64,000 bases of DNA from Halalkalibaculum roseum (GTDB lineage Bacteria; Bacteroidota; Rhodothermia; Balneolales; Balneolaceae), in the NCBI RefSeq assembly GCF_011059145.1, contig NZ_JAALLT010000003.1, positions 186,001 to 250,000 of the forward strand, in the 5' to 3' direction. Position 1 is the first letter of the stretch. Each line of letters opens with the position of its first letter. Below the pieces are notes generated by a model, which was not told the DNA's origin, did not search any database, and saw only the letters and a program-made list of their open reading frames with translations. Positions 17,923 to 26,301 of this stretch are shown here, piece by piece. A program made the translations under genes and the position numbers.

Positions 17923-18997
17923 CAAGATCGACCGTTACATTTTTATCCGCTTGTTTGCCATCACCATATTTGTGCTTGGTGTGCTGATCTTCATCTTCCT
18001 GGTTATCGACTTTTCCAATAACAGTGATGATTTTACCGATCGTGGGGCCACTTTTATAGAGATATTCGGAGATTATTACCTGAACTACATTCCTGAGATC
18101 ATCCGCCTGGTGATACCTGTTGCCATCTTTGTAGCCTGTTTATATCTGACCGGACAAATGACTGATCGTCTGGAAATCACTGCTTTAAAAGCAGCCGGGG
18201 TGAGCTTGTACCGCCTTATTGTGCCCTACCTGCTCTTTGGGTTTATCATGCTTGTTATTATCAGTTACCTGGATGGCTTCATCATACCCGATTCAAATTC
18301 CAAGCGCATCGCCTTTGAAAACCGCTATCTCAAAGACAAAACAGAGAAGGTAGACCGCAACCGTATCTACCGCCAGGAGTCGGAGAATACAATCTTTGAG
18401 ATCAGGACTTTCGACGCCAACCAGAAGATTGGCTACAATATTGAAGTGATTGAATTTGAGGGTGATAGCATCAAAAAAATGATGAAAATTCAACGCATGG
18501 AGTGGATCCCGAATGACAGCCTCTGGAAATACACCGATATTGAAGAGAAAACGTTCACTCCTACAGGGTACGTCGATGAGTATAGTGACTCTATGAGAGT
18601 AGCCCTGAATATACTGCCCCGAGACCTGGCCCGTACCACTTCCGATATCTACCAGCTCACATACCGGGAGGCCTACAACTACATCCAATCCATTAAACGA
18701 AGCGGGGCCAGCAACACTGAGTTGCCACAGGTACAGTTTTATGGCAGGCTTGCATACCCGTTCTCCATCATCGTCTCAATACTGGTTGGGTTTGCCATCG
18801 CATCGGTCAGGCGCAGAGGCGGCAGGGGATTTCACATAGCGGCCGGGCTAACCATTAGCTTTCTATACCTGGCGCTTATGAAAGTAATTGAACCATTTGG
18901 CGGGCAAGGTGCCCTTGATCCGGTCATTGCAGCAACACTGCCCCATGTGTTCTTTCTGTTTGTGGGCCTAGTGCTGTTGTTTGCGGCAAGGAAATAA
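17915..18997 (+). CDS. LptF/LptG family LPS-export permease
   Basis: A 360-residue partner permease with the normal length of LptG/LptF. Signatures: NKIDRYIFIRLFAITIF at the N-terminus and EITALKAAGVSLYRL in the cytoplasmic coupling region. Three helices, a periplasmic beta-jellyroll (about 130-265), then three helices follow. GTG start inside the end of the preceding gene (8-base overlap), so the two are translated together and should form the heterodimeric membrane part that lifts LPS to LptC. Its stop is followed by an inverted-repeat array and convergent guaB. Confidence 0.92.
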   Translation: MRNKIDRYIFIRLFAITIFVLGVLIFIFLVIDFSNNSDDFTDRGATFIEIFGDYYLNYIPEIIRLVIPVAIFVACLYLTGQMTDRLEITALKAAGVSLYRLIVPYLLFGFIMLVIISYLDGFIIPDSNSKRIAFENRYLKDKTEKVDRNRIYRQESENTIFEIRTFDANQKIGYNIEVIEFEGDSIKKMMKIQRMEWIPNDSLWKYTDIEEKTFTPTGYVDEYSDSMRVALNILPRDLARTTSDIYQLTYREAYNYIQSIKRSGASNTELPQVQFYGRLAYPFSIIVSILVGFAIASVRRRGGRGFHIAAGLTISFLYLALMKVIEPFGGQGALDPVIAATLPHVFFLFVGLVLLFAARK

Positions 18998-19002
18998 TTG
19001 TT

Positions 19003-19081
19003 GAATTAGTGAGTTGGTGAATTACTGAGTGAATTATTTATTTCGCACAATCACCAACTCACCAACTCAATAATTCACTAT
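19003..19081. repeat. Octamer tandem repeats arranged as an inverted repeat (possible two-way terminator)
   Basis: Left arm: period-8 units such as TGAATTAG, TGAGTTGG, TGAATTAC. Right arm: CACCAACT, CACCAACT, CAATAATT, the reverse complement of the same type of unit. The arms can pair over about 25 bases and the array fills the gap between the convergent permease and guaB genes. It can serve as a bidirectional terminator, though no long T tract follows. Confidence 0.55.
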
Positions 19082-20560
19082 TTAACTTACTGAGTAGTTC
19101 GGTGATTCTTTGGTAATCTGCACCGAGTGGGGATGGCTTTCTTTGTAGGCCGCGGCAGAGATCTGTACAAATTCGGCTTTCTGGAGATCCTCAATATTAG
19201 CTGCACCAGCATAACCCATGGCTGCCCGCAATCCACCGACCATCTGGTAGACCACCTCGCTGAGGTATCCTTTATATGGGACACGTCCTTCAATACCTTC
19301 CGGGACCAACTTGTTGATATCATCCTCCACATCCTGGAAATAGCGATCTTTTGAGCCTTGCTCCATTGCACCGAGACTTCCCATGCCGCGGTAGGATTTA
19401 TATTTCCTGGATTCATAAATAATGGTCTCTCCCGGGCTCTCATCTACACCGGCAAACATGGAACCCATCATCACAGCCTGGGCTCCGCCTGCAATGGCTT
19501 TGGGGATATCTCCGGTTTGTTTGATACCGCCGTCTGCAATCAATCCCACGCCTGCTTTATGAGCAAATTCTGCAACTTCCATAACCGCGCTTAGCTGCGG
19601 CACCCCGACCCCGGTTACCACGCGAGTAGTACAGATGGACCCGGGTCCCACTCCAACTTTAAGAATATCGGCTCCGGCCTCAACAAGGGCTTTGGCCGCA
19701 CTCTTTGTGGCGATGTTGCCTGCGATAAGATTGAGATCCGGATAGGCTTTTTTGATCTTCTTTACCATATTCAGCACTCCTTCGGAGTGCCCGTGAGCGG
19801 TATCTACGGTAATCACATCCACCCCGGTTTCAATCAGCGCATCTACCCGATCCATGGTATCGGGGGTAACTCCTACTGCAGCACCCACGCGCAGACGGCC
19901 CATCTCATCCTTGCAAGCATTGGGGAAGTTCATCTTCTTTTCAATATCCTTAAACGTAATCAAGCCCACCAGCCTCATGTTCTCATCTACGATCGGAAGT
20001 TTTTCTACTTTGTGCTGCTGCAGCAGCTTTTCGGCTTCTTCAAGGGTGGTTCCTTCTCTTGCCGTGATCAGATTGTCACTGGTCATGATTGAACTCAGCT
20101 TCTTGTCCACATAATGCTCGAAGCGAAGGTCCCGGTTGGTGACGATGCCGATCAGTTTGTTATCCTTTTCGATAATAGGGATACCGCCGATCTTGTGTTT
20201 TTTCATCAATCCCCGGGCTTCCCTGACGGTAGCATCTTCCGGCAGAGTCACCGGATCAACGATCATGCCGCTCTCACTGCGTTTCACCATGCGCACCTGG
20301 TCGGCCTGGTCTTCAATGGACATATTCTTATGCAACATGGCAATGCCTCCCTCCCGGGCCAGGGCAATGGCTAGCCGGTATTCAGATACCGTATCCATGG
20401 CGGCGCTCATGACGGGAACGTTCAGGGTGAGATTCGGCGTGAGTTTTACACTGGTATCGACATCGCGCGGCAGGGTTTGGGAATAGGCAGGGACCAGCAA
20501 CACGTCGTCGTAGGTCAGTCCCTGTCGGGTAATTCGTTCGAATGGAGAGGAGTTTTGCAT
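19082..20560 (-). CDS. guaB: Inosine-5'-monophosphate dehydrogenase
   Basis: A 492-residue IMPDH that oxidises IMP to XMP with NAD, the first committed step of GTP synthesis. The catalytic barrel is split by two CBS domains (about 100-150 and 160-215). The active-site cysteine is C310 in [13 protein letters not shown]. The flap motif EGRVPYKG and the C-terminal AGAANIEDL region are in place. It is monocistronic and convergent with the permease pair. Confidence 0.98.
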   Translation of the reverse strand: MQNSSPFERITRQGLTYDDVLLVPAYSQTLPRDVDTSVKLTPNLTLNVPVMSAAMDTVSEYRLAIALAREGGIAMLHKNMSIEDQADQVRMVKRSESGMIVDPVTLPEDATVREARGLMKKHKIGGIPIIEKDNKLIGIVTNRDLRFEHYVDKKLSSIMTSDNLITAREGTTLEEAEKLLQQHKVEKLPIVDENMRLVGLITFKDIEKKMNFPNACKDEMGRLRVGAAVGVTPDTMDRVDALIETGVDVITVDTAHGHSEGVLNMVKKIKKAYPDLNLIAGNIATKSAAKALVEAGADILKVGVGPGSICTTRVVTGVGVPQLSAVMEVAEFAHKAGVGLIADGGIKQTGDIPKAIAGGAQAVMMGSMFAGVDESPGETIIYESRKYKSYRGMGSLGAMEQGSKDRYFQDVEDDINKLVPEGIEGRVPYKGYLSEVVYQMVGGLRAAMGYAGAANIEDLQKAEFVQISAAAYKESHPHSVQITKESPNYSVS

Positions 20561-21119
20561 GATTCCGGGTTCTGCAAAATTTGGGTTCAGATTTTGGCTA
20601 AGATAAAAAAAATGTGGACGAAGTGCTTAATGGAAATGGCAATAATCTTTGATTGTTGTGCAGAGTAAATCCATTTAGAATTACATGGATTTAAAGGTGA
20701 TAGTGATAGCAAAGGTTAGTCTGCTTCATGAATAAACTCCCGCAGATCCCGCTGATTTTCGCAGAAATGAATAACTAAATTCTGCGCTTGTCTGTGTCAT
20801 CTCGACTTTGCCATAGTGCTGCGATTAATCTTCCTTGATGTAAGACCGCCAATTTTTCAATTACTTACAATCCCGAAAAAAAATATCCGGATTACTCAGC
20901 CAAATATCCCAAAGTATTATAGGAACGTTTTATCAGGCCGGTTTATCGCAATTTCTCGTTTCTAAAACCTATCTATTGTTTATTAAATCAAGATTAGAGC
21001 TTGTGCTATAAATTATTATCTCCTAGGTTAATTGGTATAAGATTATGTTAGCCTTTTTCTTCAGTAAGCAATTCAGTAAAAGTCAGTACATTCAATAATA
21101 GACAATTAAATTATTTCAG
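20561..21119. other. 559-base stretch without a recognisable gene
   Basis: Between divergent guaB and the hypothetical gene at 21120. It is AT-rich. Apart from a decamer repeat at 20747-20812 I see no convincing ORF, RNA gene or terminator. The guaB promoter and the promoter of the 21120 gene must lie here. Confidence 0.6.
20747..20812. repeat. Degenerate ~10-bp repeat of CTGCGGGA/CAGCGGGA type
   Basis: Read on the minus strand the sequence contains TTCTGCGAAA, ATCAGCGGGA and TCTGCGGGAG in tandem, with a diverged unit further left (AGCGCAGAAT). Arrays of this wording are familiar as dispersed intergenic repeats in Bacteroidota-type genomes, but I cannot search for other copies. Confidence 0.45.
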
Positions 21120-21656
21120 TTGAAAGAATTACTCGTAAAGTACAACTTCAGGGTTATTCTAGGTTTAACTGTATTAGTTGCTTTAATACTACTAATTATT
21201 GGAATAACAGAAGGAATTACTAGTCAAACCTTACTTATTGCCAGCCTCATTTTAGGTACTCTTTTAATTTCGAGTCAAATATTGCGTCATTCAATAATAT
21301 CAAACAGCATACCGAAGTTGGATGTTTCGATAAAGAAAGCAGAAGAAATAGAGGTAGAGAATAATGCAGTTACCTTTGTTTCACTCGAATTAGGAGTTAA
21401 AAATGAAGGCATGGGAGTTGCTCTAATCAGAGATTATAAATTCGAATCCGAACTTCTTTCTGATGTAAAAGATAGGTATTTCGAAAAAGTACGAGATTCA
21501 GAGAGAGGGCAAATTAGCAAACCAGGTGTATCAAATAAAAATACTCCCACTCAAATAAGTTATGGTGAATCAGACATTGTACGAATTGCTATTAATGGCT
21601 TTGAATATTTTGGTTCTTATAAGATATTATGGCTTCAGATATATCCTGGCAATTAA
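21120..21656 (+). CDS. Hypothetical membrane protein with two N-terminal helices
   Basis: A 178-residue protein of unknown family. Two hydrophobic helices (about 12-30 and 35-53) are followed by a soluble domain rich in beta strands (about 60-178), beginning KLDVSIKKAEEIEVENNAVT. The start is TTG at 21120; no closer ATG keeps the first helix. Codon use is more AT-rich than that of neighbouring housekeeping genes, suggesting acquisition. It is followed by 96 non-coding bases and then the nucleoside-hydrolase-like gene. Confidence 0.55.
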   Translation: MKELLVKYNFRVILGLTVLVALILLIIGITEGITSQTLLIASLILGTLLISSQILRHSIISNSIPKLDVSIKKAEEIEVENNAVTFVSLELGVKNEGMGVALIRDYKFESELLSDVKDRYFEKVRDSERGQISKPGVSNKNTPTQISYGESDIVRIAINGFEYFGSYKILWLQIYPGN

Positions 21657-21752
21657 TAGTTGAGAAAACCGAAAAATACTAACAATTGCTTCAAAGATGA
21701 CGCCACTCAAACTTGGTTAATGACTTTTAAAATGAATTAAAACACAAAAGAA

Positions 21753-22601
21753 ATGAAGCCTAAAATAGTAACAATTATAGCAATACTGACTTTTATTGTG
21801 ACTTTCAACAGTAATGCTATGGTTGGAAAAGGTATAGTAGCTGAGAGCTTCGATATCCAAAAAGATCTATTGTTATTACAGTGTGACTTTAAAACGGATG
21901 TAGATGACCTTCAAACTGTAGCAGCCTTTGCTACTTTATTGCATGACTCCAGGTTCTCAAAAATAAATTATCATGCAGTTGCCGGTACCTATGGAATTCA
22001 GGAAGGTTTATATGTTCCACCTAATCCCTTGTTTCAGCTTGCTTTTGGAGACAACTGGACAGACGCCCATAAAGATTCAGACACCGCTGTTGAAAAACTT
22101 TTAAAGATTATTAAACCTATCCTTTCAAAACAAGGTGATATTTGGATTTCAGAAGCAGGTCAATCTGATTTTACCGCAAAACTCATAAAAGCTATTCAAT
22201 CTCATTATCCTGACGTATCTATTTCACAGCGTATTCATGTAGTTCAACATGCTGAATGGAATGAAGAGGCTACTTCCCCTGAAAGCCTGGAATTCGTTAA
22301 GAAAAGTACTGATTACCATAAAATACCTGATGGTAACGGAGTTGGAAACGGAACTCCGGGATTTAGAAATCCTGAATTTACACAATGGAAGAGTAAAATC
22401 TCTAACCCTAAGTTGACAGATTTATGGCAGCTAGCCATTGATATATCAAACGAATACAATGGAAAAGAGGGACGTTACAATAATGAGGCTATTTCGGCCG
22501 GCGGTCTTGACTTCTCGGATCTTGCCGCAGTTTGTTGGATTTTAGGAATACACAATGATATAAAGGATGTAGAAGATTTTTTTGATCGTTTTTCTAATTA
22601 G
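21753..22601 (+). CDS. Secreted nucleoside-hydrolase-like protein
   Basis: A 282-residue protein with a signal peptide (1-22, ending in NSNA). After it, CDFKTDVDDLQTVAAFATLL (44-63) resembles the calcium-binding motif DTDxGxDDA of inosine/uridine nucleoside hydrolases and their DUF1593-type relatives. D45, D51 and D52 are kept, but the second Asp (DxD) is replaced by K47 with D49 shifted. GGLDFSDLAAVCWILG near the C-terminus fits the fold's end. It is probably periplasmic or secreted; catalytic activity is uncertain. AT-rich, and 14 bases upstream of the AlkZ-related gene. Confidence 0.6.
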   Translation: MKPKIVTIIAILTFIVTFNSNAMVGKGIVAESFDIQKDLLLLQCDFKTDVDDLQTVAAFATLLHDSRFSKINYHAVAGTYGIQEGLYVPPNPLFQLAFGDNWTDAHKDSDTAVEKLLKIIKPILSKQGDIWISEAGQSDFTAKLIKAIQSHYPDVSISQRIHVVQHAEWNEEATSPESLEFVKKSTDYHKIPDGNGVGNGTPGFRNPEFTQWKSKISNPKLTDLWQLAIDISNEYNGKEGRYNNEAISAGGLDFSDLAAVCWILGIHNDIKDVEDFFDRFSN

Positions 22602-22615
22602 TAACACCTGCCATC

Positions 22616-23176
22616 ATGTTTAAAACGCTTGAACAGGCTTACCAATTTGTCAAAGAAGTAAAGATTTGTACGGTCTTTATAAGTGATAAAACCGAGTATA
22701 CGTCTCTTTGGGAACATGTTGACCTTCCGGAAAAACAACCCGGTGAAAAGGGATGGGGAGAGAAGATGACTGCCGTTTGGACATGGAAAAATCAGCTTCC
22801 GGCTGAGTATCCGAATGAAATATTTTATGGAAAAATCAAAGGTGGGTTAGCGGTACTGATGGATATAGATTATTTGGCTTGCGATCACTTTCCCCAAGCC
22901 TATAAAAATATCCAAACTTTAGATAGCCTAGCTCAGCATATCTACAGTAAAATAGTTGTAGAACCATGGGATACCACATCACTTAGAAAGGCGACAATAC
23001 AGGAAGTTGGCTGTACTAAGAGTCAGTTTGACACGGCCCTAAAGAACCTTCAGATAACCATGAATATTGCCAGATTAAATGATTCTCAAATCGAACGAGA
23101 TACGTGGGTACCCTTTTCGGATTTGTACCTCGATATATGGCAGCAATATGTACGAGATAAAAATGACTCGAAATAG
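22616..23176 (+). CDS. AlkZ-related winged-helix protein
   Basis: A 186-residue protein resembling the short AlkZ-related group: an opening TLEQAYQFVKEVKICTVF, then SLWEHV, then WTWKNQLPAE...FYGKIKGG, and a C-terminal winged-helix part (TTSLRKATIQEVGCTKSQFDTAL). Full AlkZ/YcaQ proteins are DNA glycosylases that unhook interstrand crosslinks; the short relatives are uncharacterised and may only bind DNA. It directly follows the nucleoside-hydrolase-like gene and is probably cotranscribed, with no evident functional link. Confidence 0.6.
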   Translation: MFKTLEQAYQFVKEVKICTVFISDKTEYTSLWEHVDLPEKQPGEKGWGEKMTAVWTWKNQLPAEYPNEIFYGKIKGGLAVLMDIDYLACDHFPQAYKNIQTLDSLAQHIYSKIVVEPWDTTSLRKATIQEVGCTKSQFDTALKNLQITMNIARLNDSQIERDTWVPFSDLYLDIWQQYVRDKNDSK

Positions 23177-23260
23177 ACATTTTGATTAAGTCTCCCGCTT
23201 ATACCAAGGGGGATATACAAGGATCTCTAATTAGTATAAGTATGGTATTTAGTGTTCTCT

Positions 23261-23773
23261 TTACTCGGTTCCTTTTCCATTCTGAGCTTGTCTCTCTCCC
23301 ATATCTCGATCCAGCATGTACAGGCCGGAACCGTCTTCTCCGACTAAATTTAGTTTATCGATAATATCTTTCACCATCTCTTCTTCCTCTACCTGTTCAT
23401 CAATAAACCAGAGTAACAGACTTTCAAGCGGATAATCATCCTCATCCCTGGCAAGCTTATACATTTTGTGGATACATTTTGTTATATGCTGCTCCTGTTC
23501 AAGAGCTAGTTCGAAGGCCTTTCGAGGAGAATCAAATTGCACTTTTGGCTTTTTAATATCTTGCAATATGGGTCGCCCGTCTCTTTGAATCAAGTGATTG
23601 TAGAACTTCATAGCATGTTCAATTTCCTCCTGCCACTGGGCTTTTAACCAGCTTGCAAAGCCGCTAAGGTTTTTGTCTTCAAACCAAGCCGACATCGCTA
23701 AATACGTATATGCCGATTGAAATTCTTCCTGAATCTGGTTGTTTATTTCTTCTTCGATATGTTGCTTAATCAT
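23261..23773 (-). CDS. Non-haem ferritin
   Basis: A 170-residue four-helix ferritin of the FtnA type. All ferroxidase ligands align with E. coli FtnA numbering: E17, E50, H53, E94, Q127 and E130, plus E126 and E129 nearby. It oxidises Fe(II) and stores iron in a 24-subunit shell. Length is normal, with a short polar tail. It is monocistronic. A perfect palindrome lies 11 bases before the start codon. Confidence 0.96.
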   Translation of the reverse strand: MIKQHIEEEINNQIQEEFQSAYTYLAMSAWFEDKNLSGFASWLKAQWQEEIEHAMKFYNHLIQRDGRPILQDIKKPKVQFDSPRKAFELALEQEQHITKCIHKMYKLARDEDDYPLESLLLWFIDEQVEEEEMVKDIIDKLNLVGEDGSGLYMLDRDMGERQAQNGKGTE

Positions 23774-23784
23774 GGCAATAAATG

Positions 23785-23801
23785 TTCAATTAAAAATTGA
23801 A
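23785..23801. promoter_or_regulatory. Palindrome just upstream of ferritin
   Basis: TTCAATT, AAA, AATTGAA: a perfect 7-3-7 palindrome whose near edge is 11 bases from the ferritin ATG. It could be an operator for a metal or peroxide regulator or an RNA hairpin covering the start. It does not match the Fur or IdeR consensus. Confidence 0.35.
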
Positions 23802-23987
23802 TGAGTTAAACTTCAGCTCAATAGTACTAACTTGCTGCTTTATTATCCTATATACTTATTATCTAATCCATAATGGGTACTAATGACCAACCGTCTATTA
23901 TTTCTGCAATACATATTCCTGCTTCCAAAATAGTACTTTTTTGACAGGGTCTGCCAGGAACCAAACATGTAAATTGAGACAGAAAAA

Positions 23988-24125
23988 CTAATCGTCACTC
24001 AGTCTTATAAATGCCTGTATCACAGCTTCAGCGGATGTCAGTTCCAGGGCACCTATACAAAAAAGTAACATTCCTTTAGCAAGAACATCAACTCTGGGCT
24101 CTTCATTGACGATTTTTTTTTGCAG
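23988..24125 (-). pseudogene. Possible gene remnant (C-terminal fragment)
   Basis: An open stretch of 45 codons after an in-frame stop, without ATG start, ending AVIQAFIRLSDD. The middle reads EPRVDVLAKGMLLFCIGALE, which looks like a real amphipathic helix rather than random translation. I do not recognise the family. It could also be a small gene using the CTG at the 5' end or the in-frame ATG further inside. Confidence 0.3.
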
Positions 24126-24417
24126 TTAAGCCTATAAATCCGCTACTTCTAAATAATAAAACCCACAGCACCATTTTGCGCAATACCGTTATAACGCTGA
24201 TAAACCGCAATTTTCAGGAGCTATTTTCAAAAAAGTCTAGATCAGGGTTTAAAAGACAATCTTTTGGACCTTAAAAAAGCATCAGAAACGATTTACTGAG
24301 AATCATTAATGGGAAACACTTCCGCCAACGCCCTGGCGAGGTGAATCGGTGTCGTGCTAAACACAATTTTTACCGGCTTATTAGCCGAATTTATACCGGG
24401 AGTACTTACAAATAGGA

Positions 24418-24696
24418 CTAATTGAGCTTTATCATTACAAAAGTTTCAACCAGCACGATTATTCCAAAAATCAACGTATAGATCCATATTTTACCCTTTC
24501 CGGCTGTCTTCACCTCCTCATTATTAGTATCCCGGATGCTTAACACCCAACCCAGAATCAGGCCTATTGCCACTCCAATGGCAGGTCCCAAAGCTAAATT
24601 GCCGAAAACTAATCCCAGTGGAGTTCCAATTGGGATTCCAATTGCTAATCCCATTGCAAAATGACGTCCTTTGGTGTTTTTTGTGGATGCTTTCAT
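24418..24696 (-). CDS. Small membrane protein, last gene of the ECF-sigma operon
   Basis: A 92-residue protein with a basic N-terminus (KASTKNTKGRHF), a Gly-rich hydrophobic stretch (15-50, with repeated AIGIPIG/AIGVAIG wording resembling glycine-zipper helices) and a C-terminal helix (71-88). No known family. It starts 10 bases after the stop of the 62-residue gene, so it is probably the fourth gene of the sigma-factor transcript. Confidence 0.65.
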   Translation of the reverse strand: MKASTKNTKGRHFAMGLAIGIPIGTPLGLVFGNLALGPAIGVAIGLILGWVLSIRDTNNEEVKTAGKGKIWIYTLIFGIIVLVETFVMIKLN

Positions 24697-24706
24697 ATGT
24701 ATGTGC

Positions 24707-24895
24707 TTAGATTAGATTAAAAAGTATAACTGTTACTGTGATGTATAAAATAAATCCGGTGATTAGACACCTTTTAAGTATCTTTCTTTCACCTGCTTCA
24801 TGATGCTCATATATGCGCGAATAGAAAACGGTGAAGACCGGTGCCAGAACTGCCGTGAGTCGTAATATCCACTTGTCTGAAGTCATTGGTGTCAT
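24707..24895 (-). CDS. Small two-helix membrane protein in the ECF-sigma operon
   Basis: A 62-residue protein with two hydrophobic helices (about 8-26 and 43-61) joined by a charged loop (YEHHEAGERKILKR). No known family. Its ATG overlaps the stop of the 240-residue gene in an ATGA arrangement, which supports translation and coupling. Confidence 0.65.
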   Translation of the reverse strand: MTPMTSDKWILRLTAVLAPVFTVFYSRIYEHHEAGERKILKRCLITGFILYITVTVILFNLI

Positions 24896-25614
24896 AATAA
24901 TTTGATGATAAATAGTATCAACAGGGCTATACCGATCAAAGAAACGGTAGCGTAAACAACCTTCCGAGCCCTGCGTTTTGACTGAAGTTCAATGATCTTT
25001 AACTGCTGCTCTACTTCGTCAATATCAAGTTTAACCACCTGTTCCATTTCATCCATGAGCCTTGCATAGGTAATCCTCTGGGTTATAAACGGAATGAAAA
25101 AAGCGACCAGCAGGAACAGATACATAACCGGATCATTCATAATCTGAAGGAGACGGTCCTGCCCATACCTGAAAAGATTGTAGTACTGGAAACCGGTCAA
25201 AACGAAAAGAGAATGAGTAATGGAGCTGCTGAATAGAAATTCCCTGTAATACCGGTTTAGCATATCATATCTTTTTTGCAAAACATCTATGACGGGGTCT
25301 GACTCATTTATGGAGGTAAACAATTGTTTTATTTGGATATTTCTGTACAAGAGAAATGCAAGACTTGTGATAACCAGTATCCAGACAGTTAGTTTGACAG
25401 GTGTCGCTATACCAATGGCAATCAGGATGATATTACCGGAAAGTACCAGCGCTTTATAAGCTGAATCAAGGATCACTGTCCGCTGGCCGGATGTAAGGCT
25501 TTGAGTTGAAAATTCATTGGTCCTTTTTTGTATCTCTTTCAGAGAGAGTGCGTTTTCCAGATAACCGGGATCGTTCTGTTGATCCCATACAGATTCAAGT
25601 TGTTCGGTATTCAT
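24892..25614 (-). CDS. Membrane protein cotranscribed with ECF sigma factor (possible anti-sigma)
   Basis: A 240-residue protein. The cytoplasmic N-terminal 60 residues (EQLESVWDQQNDPGYLENAL...) are followed by hydrophobic segments near 55-90, 130-150 and 162-180, then an amphipathic helix (DEMEQVVKLDIDEVEQQLKI) and a last helix (218-238). No ZAS anti-sigma motif (HxxxCxxC) is present. Its ATG overlaps the sigma-factor stop (ATGA), a position normally held by the sigma regulator, so an anti-sigma or sensor role is an inference from context. Confidence 0.7.
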   Translation of the reverse strand: MNTEQLESVWDQQNDPGYLENALSLKEIQKRTNEFSTQSLTSGQRTVILDSAYKALVLSGNIILIAIGIATPVKLTVWILVITSLAFLLYRNIQIKQLFTSINESDPVIDVLQKRYDMLNRYYREFLFSSSITHSLFVLTGFQYYNLFRYGQDRLLQIMNDPVMYLFLLVAFFIPFITQRITYARLMDEMEQVVKLDIDEVEQQLKIIELQSKRRARKVVYATVSLIGIALLILFIIKLL

Positions 25615-26102
25615 AATTGTGGAGTTTTGGTCAATTTTAGATACTGATCTTTAAGTTTCTCCTTAATTCGAACCAGTTTGACGCTTACATTTTTTTCGCT
25701 GAGACCCGTGATTTCAGCAATTTCCTTATAGGAATACTTATCCAGGTAAAGGATGATTATTGATCGATCCACGGGATTAAGCCGGCTGATAGCAATGTAT
25801 AAGGCTTCTATATCGTATTCTGCTTTGTGCTTGTTGGGAGAGAGCATCGTAGATTCATCTAATTCGGTGGTCTGTACTCGTTTTTTCCGGCTATAATCTA
25901 TGGCCCTGTTAAAACTTACCCGGTAGATCCAAGTCGTGATTTTTGAATTGCCCGAAAATGTAGTTCTCCCTTTCCAAAGGTTATATAGAATTTCCTGAAA
26001 TAGGTCTTTCTGATCTTCCCGATTTCGAGCGAAAGCCCTGCATACCTTCCAAATAATTCCCTGGTGTTGCTGAATCAGCCTATCAAATTCATCTTTATTC
26101 AA
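25611..26102 (-). CDS. ECF-type RNA polymerase sigma factor
   Basis: A 163-residue sigma-70 ECF factor. Region 2 spans about 1-80 with DLFQEILYNLWKG and TTWIYRVSFNRAIDYSRKKR (2.3-2.4). Region 4 (105-155) contains the helix-turn-helix YKEIAEITGLSEKNVSVKLV. The start is TTG at 26102, because the frame upstream reaches a stop after two codons. It heads a four-gene transcript with three membrane proteins. ECF operons are usually autoregulated; a 10-bp palindrome TCTAATTAGA (26131-26140) lies upstream but no defined ECF promoter can be assigned. Confidence 0.95.
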   Translation of the reverse strand: MNKDEFDRLIQQHQGIIWKVCRAFARNREDQKDLFQEILYNLWKGRTTFSGNSKITTWIYRVSFNRAIDYSRKKRVQTTELDESTMLSPNKHKAEYDIEALYIAISRLNPVDRSIIILYLDKYSYKEIAEITGLSEKNVSVKLVRIKEKLKDQYLKLTKTPQL

Positions 26103-26301
26103 AGCATTTCATTTATTGAAGTACCATTTATCTAATTAGACGTAAATCAGAAGAAATCACTACATTAAAAATGAAGGTATTAACAGGTAAGTACCACTTA
26201 CTTTATAGATACCTATTAAATACCAAAACACTTTTCTACGATGGGCTGCTCTCCTCTTTTGCGACGAATTCCTTAACAGAAACATTAAAAATATACTGAT
26301 T

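Larger units (their letters stand above)
23774..24417. other. 644-base stretch without an intact gene; possible gene remnants
   Basis: Between ferritin and the ECF-sigma operon. No complete gene is visible. On the minus strand two short open segments look protein-like (about 24293-24440 and 23988-24125) but lack convincing starts and are separated by stops in all frames. The simplest reading is one or two decayed genes. Confidence 0.4.

Noticed and set aside
24120-24121. T9 homopolymer at 24112-24121 as a terminator
   Set aside because: No stem precedes it and it lies inside the non-coding remnant zone.
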